Below, one piece after another: positions 44,846 to 57,245 of a DNA stretch of 64,000 nucleotides. The stretch is taken from positions 23,897,188 through 23,961,187 of the forward strand of contig CM033747.1 in assembly GCA_019671005.1 (NCBI GenBank), in the 5' to 3' direction. The notes under the pieces were generated by a model. The model ran no database searches. It saw nothing but the letters and a program-made list of their open reading frames with translations, and was not told where the DNA came from. The position numbers and the translations under genes are program-made. This stretch comes from Hibiscus mutabilis (lineage: Eukaryota > Streptophyta > Magnoliopsida > Malvales > Malvaceae). Position 1 is the stretch's first letter. Each line of letters opens with the position of its first letter.

Positions 44846-47800
44846 TGTAACCCCCTCGACCCGGCCTAGCTGCAAGACCGAACTAAGCAAGCTACATTGG
44901 GTTTACCAAAGTAAACCGGAAAGAAGAACTTCATACGCCTCCCCTTTTTATCTTGTCTAAATGCAGAATTATTAACCTACGTGTTCATTCTATAATCATG
45001 TGAAAACCCATCTCAATCGGCATCAAATCGATATCCAATTGAATATAGACACACTTTAGGGACTGAAATGCAAATTCAGCAAAATATAGGGACTTCACCC
45101 AATAATATGTTACCAACCCTTAATCAAACATATTTCATGCTACATGTAAAAAATCAGCTCAATACGATTATCCAAACTCATTCAATTACTTCCACAACAT
45201 TCAGGGACTAAAACGTAAGAAAATAAAACTCCATTTCCATGACATTAACTAATTCAACGGCCACCAGTACCGATACGATCATAGCCGTACCGATACAGAG
45301 TTGCCAACCGTACCGGTACATTGTGTACCGTATCGTTATGCCATGTCAGCTTGCTAAAATATTAATACCGTATCGGTACGAGCCCTCATCATTCCGATAC
45401 GCGAGATTTTCCCAAAACGCAACTTTCCAATATCAAGATCTTGTACCGATACTCCTTATCCCGTACCAGTATGGCAATCTTAAATTGCTTAACCGTACCG
45501 GTATGCACATACCCGTACCGGTATGCACATACCCGTACCGATCCTAGGTGCCTAAAATCGCCTAGCTGTACCGATACGGTCCCCCTCGTATCGGTACGCC
45601 TGGGCATGTGATGTCATTTTTAGCTGGTTTTCACACAATTCTAGATGCATTTGGCCCCTAGAGCTTGCATACATACATATAAACAATTGAACACTCAGAA
45701 ACTATCATTTAAACCAAGGTTAAGCAATCAAAACAACCTCATACTCCGATGGACCACTCTAGAGGCATGCTTCCTAGACCACTTTGCCAAACTTACCAAA
45801 ACACACAATTGAACAATTCTCAACATAATCAATATGCCAACACAACCTATTAAACCTGATCAAACCAACACAACATGGCAATCCATAAGGAACTCTAGAT
45901 GCATACCTAAACATCCATTAAGCTTCATCTATAGGCGATGATTAACATCAAGATAAGCAACGTCTAACCATCATCAAAAACCAGCAAAGAGTCATACTTA
46001 AATCCACAATGAAACAGATTTACAGCTCCCAAAAACCATGGTGAACACATTGCCTTATTAACCGGAAACATAAACCGAGTTCATAGTCAAAAGTAGTTTA
46101 TCTTTTGGATCCCTTCAAACCTTGTCTTTGCTGACCCGAACTTTAATGCTCTGCATCATTAGAAAAAAGAGAGCGGAAGCACACATGCTTAGTGAGGATG
46201 CTCATAAGACAATGATACATTTAACCATTTGAAAATTATATGTTTGTTTTCCAAAACATGCTTATAGCCAAAGCCTTTCCATAATTCTAACCGAATCATA
46301 ACATAACAACTTTTATGTAACATCATACACATTCCATGCTTAAATCCCAAAGCATTTTAGACAAACCATGCTTAAATCCCAAAGCATTGTAAACAAGGTT
46401 CAACACATGAACTTTCACATATGTTGACATTTATAGTGACCATGATAGACAACCTCTATCCTATACACATCGGATACACATATCTCTCATACCATGCATA
46501 GTTAAACTGAATGATACCCCAAACCTTTCCTAGTTAAACCGCAAGATTTGACACCCTCTCCTAGTTAAACCGCGAGATTCTACCTTTGCCTAGTTAAACC
46601 ATGAGATTCTATCCTTGCCTAGTTAATCCGTAAGATCACCATCAATTTGGGTTGCCTAGTTAAACCGTAAGTCCCAAATGAGGTCCCCAACAGTCTGATT
46701 GGCCTTGTTAAACCGCCATACCTCAAGGACCCATGGCCACGATCAATTTTGTTCATATTTTATAGTGCACTTTTAATCTTATGGCATGCCAACTATATCC
46801 GATTGTTTTCTCACCTTGTCACATAGCCAATATATCATTTACAAAACCATTTACTTACTGTTTTCAAATGCATTAAACAAAACATCACATATGCAAATAT
46901 CATTGCCAAGGCAATAACACCATTCCCAACCAGAATGAAAACCGATACTCAATAGCCTTTAATATGCTTTCAATCCCCTGCATATGTACTCAAAATCATG
47001 TATTACCATTAAGTAAAAACCTGCCATGTTAGTACCAAAACATGAAAACATTATGCTCACATCCAAGCTGATATTCAAGATCAAAATAAGGGAAACTTAC
47101 TTCCGAGCTTAGGTAAGTGTCTCACGCTTACTCTAAACTCCCAAAAACCTTTACAAACCTTTGTAAAACATTTAAAACCAGTTTCCACTCATGATACGGT
47201 TCGCCTTTCTTGCCAACGCGATGCAAGCTCCCGACAAGCCACCAAAAAATGTCAATATTCATTGCCTTGATTATCCCCTGTTTTAATCACATAAAACCAG
47301 AGGATAAATGCATTATTATGCATTCAAACCACTGCCTTAGAACAAAACCCTGCAACTCTTAGGTTGCCCTCTAAGAAACCATCCGAAACAAACCGAAAAC
47401 ATCATCAAACGTTTCTGAAACTTAACCCAGTAATAAAACAACGATTCAACCCATCAAACAACACCAATAAACATCCAAAAACCCTTTCCTAACATCCTTT
47501 TACTTCCAGCAAAGATTAAACTCGATTATTTCCACAACAATTCAAATCTAACAACCTAAACAATTAGAGATTCAAGAGTTTTGGGATTCTATTGATAAAA
47601 ACAACTTATCAACATCAAAACACATCCAAAATATGTATTAAATCAATCTCAAATACTAGAAATCAGATCCACTTCGAAAAACACCTTGTTCCATAAATAT
47701 TTCAAAATTAACTCAATTAAACATTGCTAAAACATCAAAATCATATTACAATTCATAAATCAATGATCAAATACTTGGGAATTTCAGTAAAGAACCATAC

Positions 47801-48432
47801 AATAGAGGAGATCACGAACCTTACCCATATTGTGAGATTTCTCCCTCAATTGGTTGATAAAAGCTAAGAAAACACAATATTTAAATGAGATTTTTGTAAA
47901 GCAATATCAAATAATCAATCACAAATCATAACAACGAGTTAAAGAACTCCTCACCTCTGGATTTTGATGAAAATTTGAGTGTTTGGCTGAGGAGAGAATG
48001 GAGAGAAAAAGTTGAAAGAAACTAATTTTTCTTTTAAGAGCTTAACTAACTTTTAACTAAATCATCTTTTTAATTACTTTAAAACACATGTTAAAATATC
48101 CTTAATTAAGGGAGAAATCATCAAAAAAACTTGGTAAAATAGCTCCTTAAAGATTATAAGAATTTGACCCTTTTCATTTTAGTCACCTTAAAAAGTAGTT
48201 TTCAAAACTTACATTTTGGTCACTAACCAAAATATCATATTTCCGAATTCCATTTTCCAAAATTGATTCCACCAAAAATCAATATAAATTAAAAGATGAT
48301 TTTAAAGTATTTTTCCATATTTTCATCTTACCGAAAAATATACGGTCCCGAATCTGACTCGAATCTCTAACCTGGTCCACCAGACCGTCTAATAAACCTC
48401 AAAACCACTAGGCCCAAAATCGGGGTGTTACA
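44846..48432 (-). repeat. 3' LTR of the minus-strand Tekay-type element (3587 bp)
   Basis: On the minus strand it starts TGTAACACCCC (48432) and ends GGGGTTACA (44846). It contains a cluster of GTACCGGTAC-type motifs (45262-45598) and a degenerate repeat on CCTAGTTAAACCGC (46490-46720, plus-strand reading). It is about 300 bp longer than the 5' LTR because of deletions in the latter. Confidence 0.9.
46490..46720 (-). repeat. Degenerate GCGGTTTAACTAGG repeats in the 3' LTR
   Basis: The phrase (plus-strand reading CCTAGTTAAACCGC with variants) recurs about seven times at irregular 35-50 bp spacing. The same block is in the 5' LTR at about 54990-55240. Confidence 0.8.
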
Positions 48433-48448
48433 ACTCTCCCCCACTTAA
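48433..48448 (-). other. Polypurine tract of the minus-strand element
   Basis: On the minus strand, CTTAAGTGGGGGAGAGT directly precedes the 3' LTR start. Confidence 0.85.
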
Positions 48449-49660
48449 GAAATTTCATCCCTGAAATTACCTGGAGGAAACAGATGCAGAAATTGCTTCA
48501 TCATATCCGCCTTGCTTTCCCATGTAGCTTCCTCAACACCTCGGTGTCGCCACAAGACCTTCACGAGCTCTATCGTCTTACCACGTAGGACTTTCTTGCT
48601 GGTATCGAGGATCTCTACAGGTTCCTCATCATAAGATAAATCCGGCCTCAACTCCACATCCTCCACCGGCATAACATACGATGGATCTGATCGATATCTC
48701 CTCAACATCGAAACATGGAACACATTATGAATTTTCTCCAACTTGGGAGGCAACCTCAACCGATATGCTACAGGACCCACACGCTCAATAACCTCGTATG
48801 GTCCAATAAACCTCGGACTAAGCTTACCCTTACGTCTGAATCTCATCACATTTTTCCATGGTGACACTTTCAAGAATACATGATCTCCCACTGCATATTC
48901 AACTTCCTTACGCTTCAAATCTGCTTAAGATTTTTGCCGATCCATAGTTGCTTTCAACCGGTCGCATACAAGCTTAACCTTCTCATCTGTGTCTTTCAAC
49001 ACATTCGGCAGGGTAACATGCTTTTCCCCTACCTCAGCCCAACACAAGGGCGTACGACACCTCCAGCCATATAACGCCTCATAGGGTGTCATTTGTATAC
49101 TCACCTGATAACTGTTGTTGTAAGCAAACTCAACTAAAGGCAAATACGTCTCCCAGGTTCCTTGGAACTCAATAATGCAGCATCTCAGCATGTCCTCCAA
49201 AACCTGGATAACCCGCTCATACTGCCCATCCGACTGAGGATGATACGTAGTGCTAAAACTCAACCTCGAACCCAAAGCCTGATGCAAACTTCTCCAAAAC
49301 CTTGTCGTAAACCTCGGATCCCTATCCGAAACAATGGATTTAGGTACACCATGCAAGCGCACAATCTCAGCTTTATACAAATCCGCTAGCTTGTCCAAGG
49401 TATACGTTGTATACACTGGCAGAAAATGTGCACACTTTGTGAACCGGTCAACAATCACCCAAACAGAATCCTTTTTAGCCGGTGTCAACGGCAAACCTGT
49501 TACAAAATCCATGGTGACTCTCCCTCATTTCCACTCTGGAACTTTCATCGGTTGTAACAACCTGGATGGAAATTGATGTTCAGCCTTGACCCGCTGACAT
49601 ACCATGCACTTGGAAACAACCTCAGCCACATCATTTTTCAACCCAACCAGTAGTATGCCT
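48445..49660 (-). pseudogene. Integrase with GPY/F module and chromodomain
   Basis: A zinc-finger remnant reads CMVCQRVKAEHQ near 49600. After one in-frame TGA, MDFVTGLPLTPAKKDSVWV starts at 49512 and runs through the core with catalytic D in VIVDRFTKCAHF, D in SDRDPRFTTRFW and E in YHPQSDGQYERVIQVLED. A single in-frame TAA at 48925-48927 separates this from the C-terminal part: VSPWKNVMRF, the GPY motif in SPRFIGPYEVIERVGPVAYR, IHNVFHVSMLRRY, and a chromodomain-like tail with VLRGKTIELVKVLWRHRG and ATWES, ending at 48445. Chromodomains are thought to guide integration to heterochromatin. The two stops are its only major breaks, unusually mild compared with the plus-strand element. Confidence 0.88.
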
Positions 49661-50920
49661 CTTTCAAATCATGATACATTTTAACACTACCAGGATGCAT
49701 AGCAAAAGGACTAGAATGTGCCTCCGTCAAGATAGTGTGCTTCAACTCCGGATCATTTGGCACCAATATTCGACCCTTGAAACTCAAAACTCCATCATCA
49801 TTAAAATGAAAGTCTATTGGATTACCATTCGCTATGTCCTTAACATGCTCAACCAATGAATCATCGTACGGTTGCTTAGCTTTAATCAACTCCGATAATG
49901 TAGGCTTAACTTGCAATTCAGCCAGCAAACCGCCCTCCCGTGTCACACTCAACCTTGCAAACATAGCTCGAAGCTCATCCACAACCTTACGACTTAATGC
50001 ATCCGCCACTACATTGGCTTTACCAGGATGATACTCAATTGTCAAGTCGTAATCCTTAAGCAACTCCAACCATCTACGTTACCTAAGATTCAAATCTTTC
50101 TGAGACATTAAATACTTCAAGCTTTTGTGATCCGTAAAGATCACACACTTCTTACTATAGAGGTAATGTCACCAAATCTTCAAAGCGAATACCACAGCCG
50201 TAAGCTCCAAATCACGAGTTGGATAATTACGCTCATAAACTTTCAACTGTCTCGATGCATAAGCCACAGCCTTCCCATCCTGCATTAGCACACAACCCAA
50301 GCCAACACACGACGCATCATTATAAACCACAAACTCCTTCCCAGATTCAGGCTGAATCAACACAAGAGCATATGTCAAAACCTCCTTTAACTTTTCCGTG
50401 GACCCCTCAACGAAATGGCGATAATAACTAGCCAACCCAAGAAAACTATGCACCTCCGATACAGACTTAGGTTGCTTCCAATTAAGAATAGCCTTAATTT
50501 TCCGTGGACCAACGCGAATACCCTCCGCAGAAACCATATGACCAAGGAACATCACCTCCTTAAGCCAAAACTCGCGCTTGCTCAACTTAGCATATAACTA
50601 ATTATCCTTCAACACTTGCAACACTATCAGAAAATGCCGATCATGCTCTTCCTCGGTACGGGAGTACACGAGAATATCATCTATGAACACCACCACGAAC
50701 TGATCAAGATACTCATGGAACACTTTATTCATCATGTCTATAAATGCAGCTGGGGTATTTGTCAAATCGAAAGGCATGACCAAAACTCATAATGCCCATA
50801 CCTCATACGAAACGCGGTTTTATACGTATCCACATCCTTAACCTTCAACTGGTAATAACCTGATCTTAAATCTATCTTGGAAAACATCACTGCTCCACGA
50901 AACTGATCAAACAAGTCATC
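49638..50920 (-). pseudogene. Reverse transcriptase C-terminal half and RNase H
   Basis: On the minus strand, the RT part includes FKIDL-like text, then MVMPFDLTNTPAAFIDMMNK, and the catalytic FIDD box in FVVVFIDDILVYSRTEEEHD (ORF 50783-50598). After a stop it runs WLKEVMFLGHMVSAEGIRV, LNWKQPKSVSEVHSFLGLAS, into RNase H with YNDASCVGLGCVLM (ORF 50585-50169), then a stop, TDHKSLKYLMSQKDL, and the RNase H end EYHPGKANVVADALSRK (ORF 50069-49638). A frame change near 49640 separates it from the integrase. Domain order and motifs are those of Ty3/gypsy pol. Confidence 0.88.
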
Positions 50921-51720
50921 AATCTATAGCAACGAATACTTGTTCTTCACCGTCAACTTATTCAACTGAAGATAATCAATGCACATACGCATTGTACCAT
51001 CTTTCTTTTTCACGAAGAGAACATGAGCACCCCACGGAGAAATACCTGGTCGAATGAACCCATGGTCTAACAATTCTTGAAGCTGTGACTTTAACTCCTT
51101 CAATTCCTTCGATGCCATCCTATAAGGAGCAATGGTCACCGATGTTGTACCCTCATATGTCTCAATATGAAACTCCATCTCCCTATCCAGAGGAAAACCC
51201 GGTAACTCTTTAGGAAAAACCTCAGGGAAGTCGCACACGGTCCGAATGTCTTGCACTCGAACACCCTTGGCTTCCGGATTCATAACAATAGCCAAATAAG
51301 CCTGGCAGCTATCAAACATCATCTTTTCCGCTCTAATGGCCGAGACCACATTGAACACAAACTTTACATTCTCGCCAACCCCCATAACTTCATAGCTGTC
51401 GGACAACCTCAAGAAAATCCTTTTGGATTCACAAGACACAACTGCTCTGAGCTCACTCAACCAATCTATACCCAAAATGATATCAAAACCATGGAATGGC
51501 AATTCCATCAGATCTGCGGCAAACTCATGACCTTGCACCACCAAAGAACAACGCCGGTACAACCTTCTTGTTGTAACCGTCTCCCCAAAAGAACTTGTGA
51601 CTAACATGCCAACATCTAAGATCTCAACAGGAACATTTAGCAAAGATGCATGTTCACTCAAGATATATGAATGCATAGACCCGAATCAATCAAAGATAAT
51701 AATGATAAGGATTGCAAAGT
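50921..51720 (-). pseudogene. Aspartic protease and reverse transcriptase N-terminal half
   Basis: ORF 51676-50924 on the minus strand begins MHSYILSEHA, just after the expected protease active site. LIDSG is readable in a different frame at about 51690, so a one-base change falls exactly at the catalytic triad. The protease body carries the flap-like segment and DIILGIDWL. RT starts with LPGFPLDREMEFHIETYEGT, SQLQELLDHGFIRPGISPWG, VLFVKKKDGTMRMCIDYLQL, and ends at a stop near 50924. Confidence 0.85.
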
Positions 51721-53090
51721 AAAAGTACCTACGATCACATACGTGTCATTACAACCCTTACGTGAGCAAAGAACCGAGCCGGTCCACCACCCTCCGATCT
51801 CACTACTGCAGCATGAGCCATACCCCTTTGACCATCATTGCACCTCTAAAAATTACCCTGCCAAGGCCTCGGCCCTGGCCCCTAGCTGGTGCAGCAACCT
51901 GTGCTAGTGCATCTCTTGCTACCCGAGGACAATCACGCTTCAAGTGATCAGATGAACCACAAATCCAACAAGCTCCAATATTACCCCATCATATACCCAC
52001 GTGGCGCCTACCACATCACTCACACTCCGGTGCAACACGAGCTCCTTGGGCACCCTGGCCAACTCCACCACCACGCTTGTGATATGGTTTATGTCTCTTG
52101 TCCCTGAACCTCCTATTCTGCCTCCCAGAATAGCTAGAGTCAGCCACTCTCTTACCCAAGTTCGTACCTGCAGCCTGAACTGGTGCACCCAAGGATTACT
52201 CGATATCTTTGTTCCGATTGACCAATACATCAAAATCTGTGTAATCTACAGCCAGGAGATACGTCTTAATGTCCTTAACAAGATTATAAAGGAAACTGTC
52301 ACATCTCTACTGGTCATCTAGAACCAACTTCATAGCATACTGACTCAGCCATACAAATTTCACCTCGTATTCAGCAACAGACATGCCTCCCTAAGATAGC
52401 GACATAAACTCGTGCTTCTTCATATCCAAATACTGGGTACCAAGGTACTTCTTATTGAAAGCTCTCTGAAAGAACTCCCAAATAACGTCTGCCTCAGGAA
52501 CGCCAACAATTGTGGTCACCCACCAATGATATGCATTGAGATAGCGACATAAACTCGCGCTTCTTCATATCCAAATATTGGGTACCAAGATTCTTCCTCT
52601 TGAAAGCTGTCCGAAAGAACTCCTAAGTAACATCCACCTCAGGAACGCCAGCAATTATGGTCACCCACCAATGATATGCATCCCCCTGCAGCAGAGATAC
52701 AATGCAACCTAGCTTGCGTTCCTCGTTACACCTCATCTAATTCAAGACGCGAACCGTCTTTTCCAGCCAACCCTCAGCTGCCTTAGGGCTCAAACCCTAA
52801 AACTCTTCACCTCACAAACTCCTCAAATGCTCCAAGGGTAAACCTTGATTTGCTACCACAGCAGGTGCCGATGCTTGGGCTTGTACTCCAGCCATCGCTG
52901 TCTGGAAAACTCCCGTTATTGCCTGAACCAACGGATTCAAATCACCACACACATGCACTTGGTGAACTTGGGGTACTTCACCCGCCCCAACGTCAATTGG
53001 AGGAACCACTGGAGGAGGAGGAGGAAGTAAAACATAAGGGGGATTCTCTTCTGCCTCGTTATTCAGCCCAACCCCGGTAGTTTTAGCCAT
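51721..53090 (-). pseudogene. Chromovirus gag with CCHC zinc knuckle
   Basis: It starts at 53090 with MAKTTGVGLNNEAEENPPY. The first 92 residues are Pro/Val-rich and end at a stop at 52812. Gag capsid text follows in changing frames, including AEGWLEKTVRVLN and GDAYHWWVTI. A 145-bp tandem duplication (52395-52684) sits in the capsid region and shifts the frame. The zinc knuckle reads CWICGSSDHLKRDCPR (about 51970-51920), a perfect C-x2-C-x4-H-x4-C for nucleic-acid binding. Confidence 0.8.
52395..52684 (-). repeat. 145-bp tandem duplication within gag
   Basis: GATAGCGACATAAACTCG occurs at 52395 and 52540, and the copies end with CACCCACCAATGATATGCAT. A length of 145 is not a multiple of three, so the second copy shifts the gag frame. 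Confidence 0.9.
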
Positions 53091-53332
53091 CGATCATGTC
53101 TCACGTGGAGCCATGCTACCAAAAGCATCAAAACACATTAAAGTTAGGCTAGTGTCAGGCAAATGATCTAAGACAACTTTAAAAAGCATTTAAAATCCTC
53201 GGTAATAGGCAATGTGTTCCCAAATCATACCCCAACAGAATATCAAACAATCATCAAATATATACACAATCACCGTGTAGTTCAAACATCATCAGCTAGT
53301 CAAACAACAACATCTCAACTTTTTGTAAACCT

Positions 53333-53345
53333 GGCTCTAATACCA
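53333..53345 (-). other. Primer binding site, initiator-Met variant
   Basis: The minus strand reads TGGTATTAGAGCC, 5 bp after the 5' LTR end. It is the initiator-Met site with one C-to-T change. Confidence 0.88.
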
Positions 53346-53350
53346 CCAAA

Positions 53351-56300
53351 TGTAACCCTCTTGACCCGACCGAGTCGCAAGATCGAACCGAGCAAGCTAC
53401 ATTAGGTTTACCAAAGTAAATCGGAAAGACGAAACCTAATATGTGCCCTTTTTTATCTTGTCTAAATGCAAAATTATTAACCTATGTGTTCATTATGTAA
53501 TCATGTGAAAACCCATCTCAATCGACATCAAATCGATATCCAATTAAACACAGACACACTTTAGGGACTGAAATACAAATTCAGCAAAATACAAGTACTT
53601 CACCCAATAATATGTTGCAAACCCTTAATTAAACATATTTCATGCTTACATGTCAAAAATCAGCTCAATACGATCATCCAAACTCATTCAATTACTTCTA
53701 TAACATTCAGGGACTAAAACATAAGAAAACAGAACTCCATTTCCATGACATTAAGTGATTCAACGGTCACCAGTACCGATACGATCATAGCCGTACTGAT
53801 ACGAAGTTGCCAATCGTATCAGTACACTGTGTACCGTATTGGTACGCCACGTCGGCTTGCTAAAATATTAATACCGTACCGGTATGAGCCTTCATAGTTT
53901 CGATACGCGAGATTTTCCCAAAAAGCAACTTTCTAGTATCAAGATCTCATACCGATACTCCTTATCTTGTACTGGTACTCCAAGCTTAAATTTTTTAACC
54001 GTACCGGTACGCACATACCTGTAACGATCCAGGTGCCTAAAATTGCCTAGCTGTACCGATACGGTCCCCCGTGTATCGGTATCGGTACGCCTAGGCCTGT
54101 AATGTCATTTTTAGCTAGTTTTTTACACAATTCTCGATGCATTTGGCCCCTAGAACTTGCATACATACATATAAACAATTGAACAATCAGAAAGTATTAT
54201 TTAAAACAAGGTTAAGCAATCAAAACAACTTCATACTCTGATGGACCACTCTAGAGGTAGGCTTCCTATACCACTTTGCCACACTTACCAAAACGCACAA
54301 TTGAACCATTCTCAGCATAAGTAACAAGCCAACACATCCGACATAACCTTTTAAACCTGATCAAACCAACACAAAATGGCAATCCATAAGGGAACTCTAG
54401 ATGCATACCTAAACATCCATTCAACTTCATCTATAGGCGAGGATTAACATCAAGATAAGCAACATCTAACCATCATCAAAAACCAGCATAGAATCATACT
54501 TAAATCCACAATGAAACATATTTACAACTCCCAAAAATAATGGCGAAGACATTGCCTTATTAACGGAAACATAAACCGAGTCATAGTCAAAAATAGTTAT
54601 CTCTTGGATCTCATCAAACCTTGCCTTTGCTGCCTCGAACTTTAATGCTCTGCATCATTAGGAAAAAGAGAGCATAAGCACACATGCTTAGTGAGGATGC
54701 TCATAAGACAATGATGCATTTAACCATTTGAAAGTTATATGTTTGTTTTCCAAAACATACTTATAACCAAAGCCTTTCCATGATTCCAACCGAATCATAA
54801 CATAACAACTTTTATGTAACATCATACACATTCCATGCTTAAATCCCAAAGCAATCTATACAAACCATGCTTAAATCCCAAAGCATTATAAACAAGGTTC
54901 AATACATAAACTTTCACATATATTGGCATTTATAGTGACCCGGATAGACAACCTTTATCCTATACACATTGGATACACGGATCTCTCATATCATGCCTAG
55001 TTAAACTACATGATACCCCCAAACCTTGCCTAGTTAAACTACAAGATTTGACACCCTCGTCTAGTTAAACCGCGATATCTACCATTGCCTAGTTAAATCG
55101 CAAGTGTACTGACCTTGCCTAGTTAATCCGCAAGATCACCATCAATTTGGGTTGCCTAGTTAAACCGCAAGTCCCAAATAAGGTCCCCAACAGTCTGAGT
55201 GGCCTTGTTAAACTGCCATACCTTAAGGACCCATGGCCACGATCGATTTTGTTCATATTTTATAGTGCACTTTTAATCCTATGGCATGCCAACTATATTT
55301 GATTGTTTTCTTACCTTGTCACATAGCCAATATATCATTTACAAAACCATTTACTTACTATTTTCAAATGCATTAAACAAAACATCACATATGCACCATT
55401 CCCAACCGGAATGAAAACCAATGCTCAATAGCATTTATTATACTTTCAATCCCCTGCATATGTACTCAAAACCATGCAGTACCAGTAAGTAAAAACCTGT
55501 CATGTTTATTACCATGCAGTACCACACTTACTCTAAACGCCCAACAACCTTTACAAACCTTTGTAAAGCATTTAAAACCAATTTCTACTCAACGATCCAC
55601 TTTATCTTTCTTGCCAACGCGATACAAGCTCTTGGCAAGCCACCAAAACAACGTAAATCTTCGTCACCTTGATTATCGCCTATTTTAATCACATAAAACC
55701 AGAGGATAAATGCATTATTATGAATTCAAACCACTGCCTTAGAACAAAACCCCATCAAAAATCCAAAACAGTCAGATATTCAAGAGTTTCGGGATTCTAT
55801 TGATAAAAAAAACTTATCAACATCAAAACACATCCAAAATATGTATTAAATTAATCTCAAATATTGGAAATCAGATCCACTTCGAAAATCACCTTATTCC
55901 ATCAATATTTCCAAATTAACTCAATTAAACATTGATAAAACATCAAAATCAGATTACAATTCATAAATCAAGGATCAAATACTTAGGAATTTCAGTAAAG
56001 AACCATACAATAGAGGAGATCATGGACCTTACCCCTATTGTGAGATTTCTCCCTCAATTGGTTGATAAAAGCTAAGAAAACACAAGATTTAAATGAGATT
56101 TTTGTAAAACAATATCAAATAATCAATCACAAATCATAAAAACGAGTTAAAGAACTCCTCACCTCTGGATTTTGATGAAAACTTGAGTGTTTGGCTGAGG
56201 AGAGAATGGAGAGAATAAGTTGAAAGAAAGTAAATTTTCTTTTAAAAGCTTAACTAATTTTTAACTAAATCCTCTTTTTAATTACTTTAAAACACACGTT

Positions 56301-56641
56301 AAAATATCCTTAATTAAGAGAGAAATCATTAGAAAATACTTGGTAAAATAGCTCCTTAAAGATTCTAAGAATTTGACCCTTTTCATTTTAGTCAACTTAA
56401 AAAGCAGTTTTCAAAGCTTACATTTTGGTCACTAACCAAAATATCATATTTCCTAATTCCATTTTCTAAAATTGATTCCACCAAAAATCAATATAAATTA
56501 AAAGATAATTTTTTAACTATTTTCCATATTTTCATCTTACCGAAAAATATACGGCCCCGAATCTGACTCAAATCTCTAACCTGGTCCACCAGACCGTCTA
56601 ATAAACCTCAAAACCGCTAGGCCCAAAACCGGGGTGTTACA
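53351..56641 (-). repeat. 5' LTR of the minus-strand Tekay-type element (3291 bp)
   Basis: Matches 44846-48432 along its length. Its main differences are small losses near 55395 and 55510 and a loss of about 190-300 bp near 55750, just where the LTR part of the downstream tandem duplication begins. It carries the same GTACCGGTAC cluster (53770-54095) and GCGGTTTAACTAGG repeats (54990-55240). Confidence 0.9.
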
Positions 56642-57245
56642 GCCCTCAATTGCAAACACATGTATTTTAGGGACCAAATTGCAAATCTAAATAATTACAG
56701 GTACTTAGCCCAATTCTAGGTTACCAATATTTAATTAAATATCTTTCATGTTGTCATGTCGATTTGCAACTCAAATGGATCACAATTAGACATCCAATTT
56801 AACAAAATATGAAATTAAGGACTAAATCACAAAACAACCAAAATACAGGGACTAAAACATTTCAAAAAGTATCATACTGCAATTAGATATATTATAAGCA
56901 TGTTTGTGAACTCTTAGGTCAATTGAACATCATTTACTTATTCAATGGATGCGATAACATGTGATGACCAAAGTGCAAAGAATCTAAACTTGCTAAAACC
57001 TATTAACTAAACATACTCAAATTACATGCAAACAACCTCAACATGCAGCTAATATTATACCACAAATAAACAAGTGGGCTCAATTAATCTCATGCTAATT
57101 ATTCAACACAATTCATATTCATACAAGTAATCTAGAGGAATGCTTCCTCACATTATAAAGCTTTATCCAATATGCACCAAATGGTCGAGACTTAAAACAT
57201 AGGCTATAGATCAATTAAGAAATAGAAGCACATGACCACTAGAAC
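56642..57245 (-). repeat. Partial chromovirus LTR-like sequence (copy 1)
   Basis: Contains GGGACTAAAAC, CTAGAGGAATGCTTCCTC and other landmarks that are diverged matches to the 3'-terminal part of the minus-strand LTR (45030-45780). It is the DNA into which the Tekay-type element inserted (GCCCT at its start). It has a second copy at 60760-61373. Confidence 0.6.

Larger units (their letters stand above)
44846..56641 (-). mobile_element. Near-complete Tekay/Del-type chromovirus, minus strand
   Basis: 11.8 kb element flanked by the perfect 5-bp target duplication GCCCT (44841-44845 and 56642-56646). On the minus strand: 5' LTR (56641-53351), primer site, gag, protease, reverse transcriptase, RNase H, integrase with GPY/F and chromodomain, polypurine tract, 3' LTR (48432-44846). 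All domains are present in the Ty3/gypsy order, but gag and pol carry stops, frameshifts and a duplication, so it cannot work by itself. Confidence 0.93.

Noticed and set aside
49162..52321. Plus-strand ORFs over the minus-strand pol and gag
   Set aside because: They are antisense shadows of well-supported pol and gag domains.
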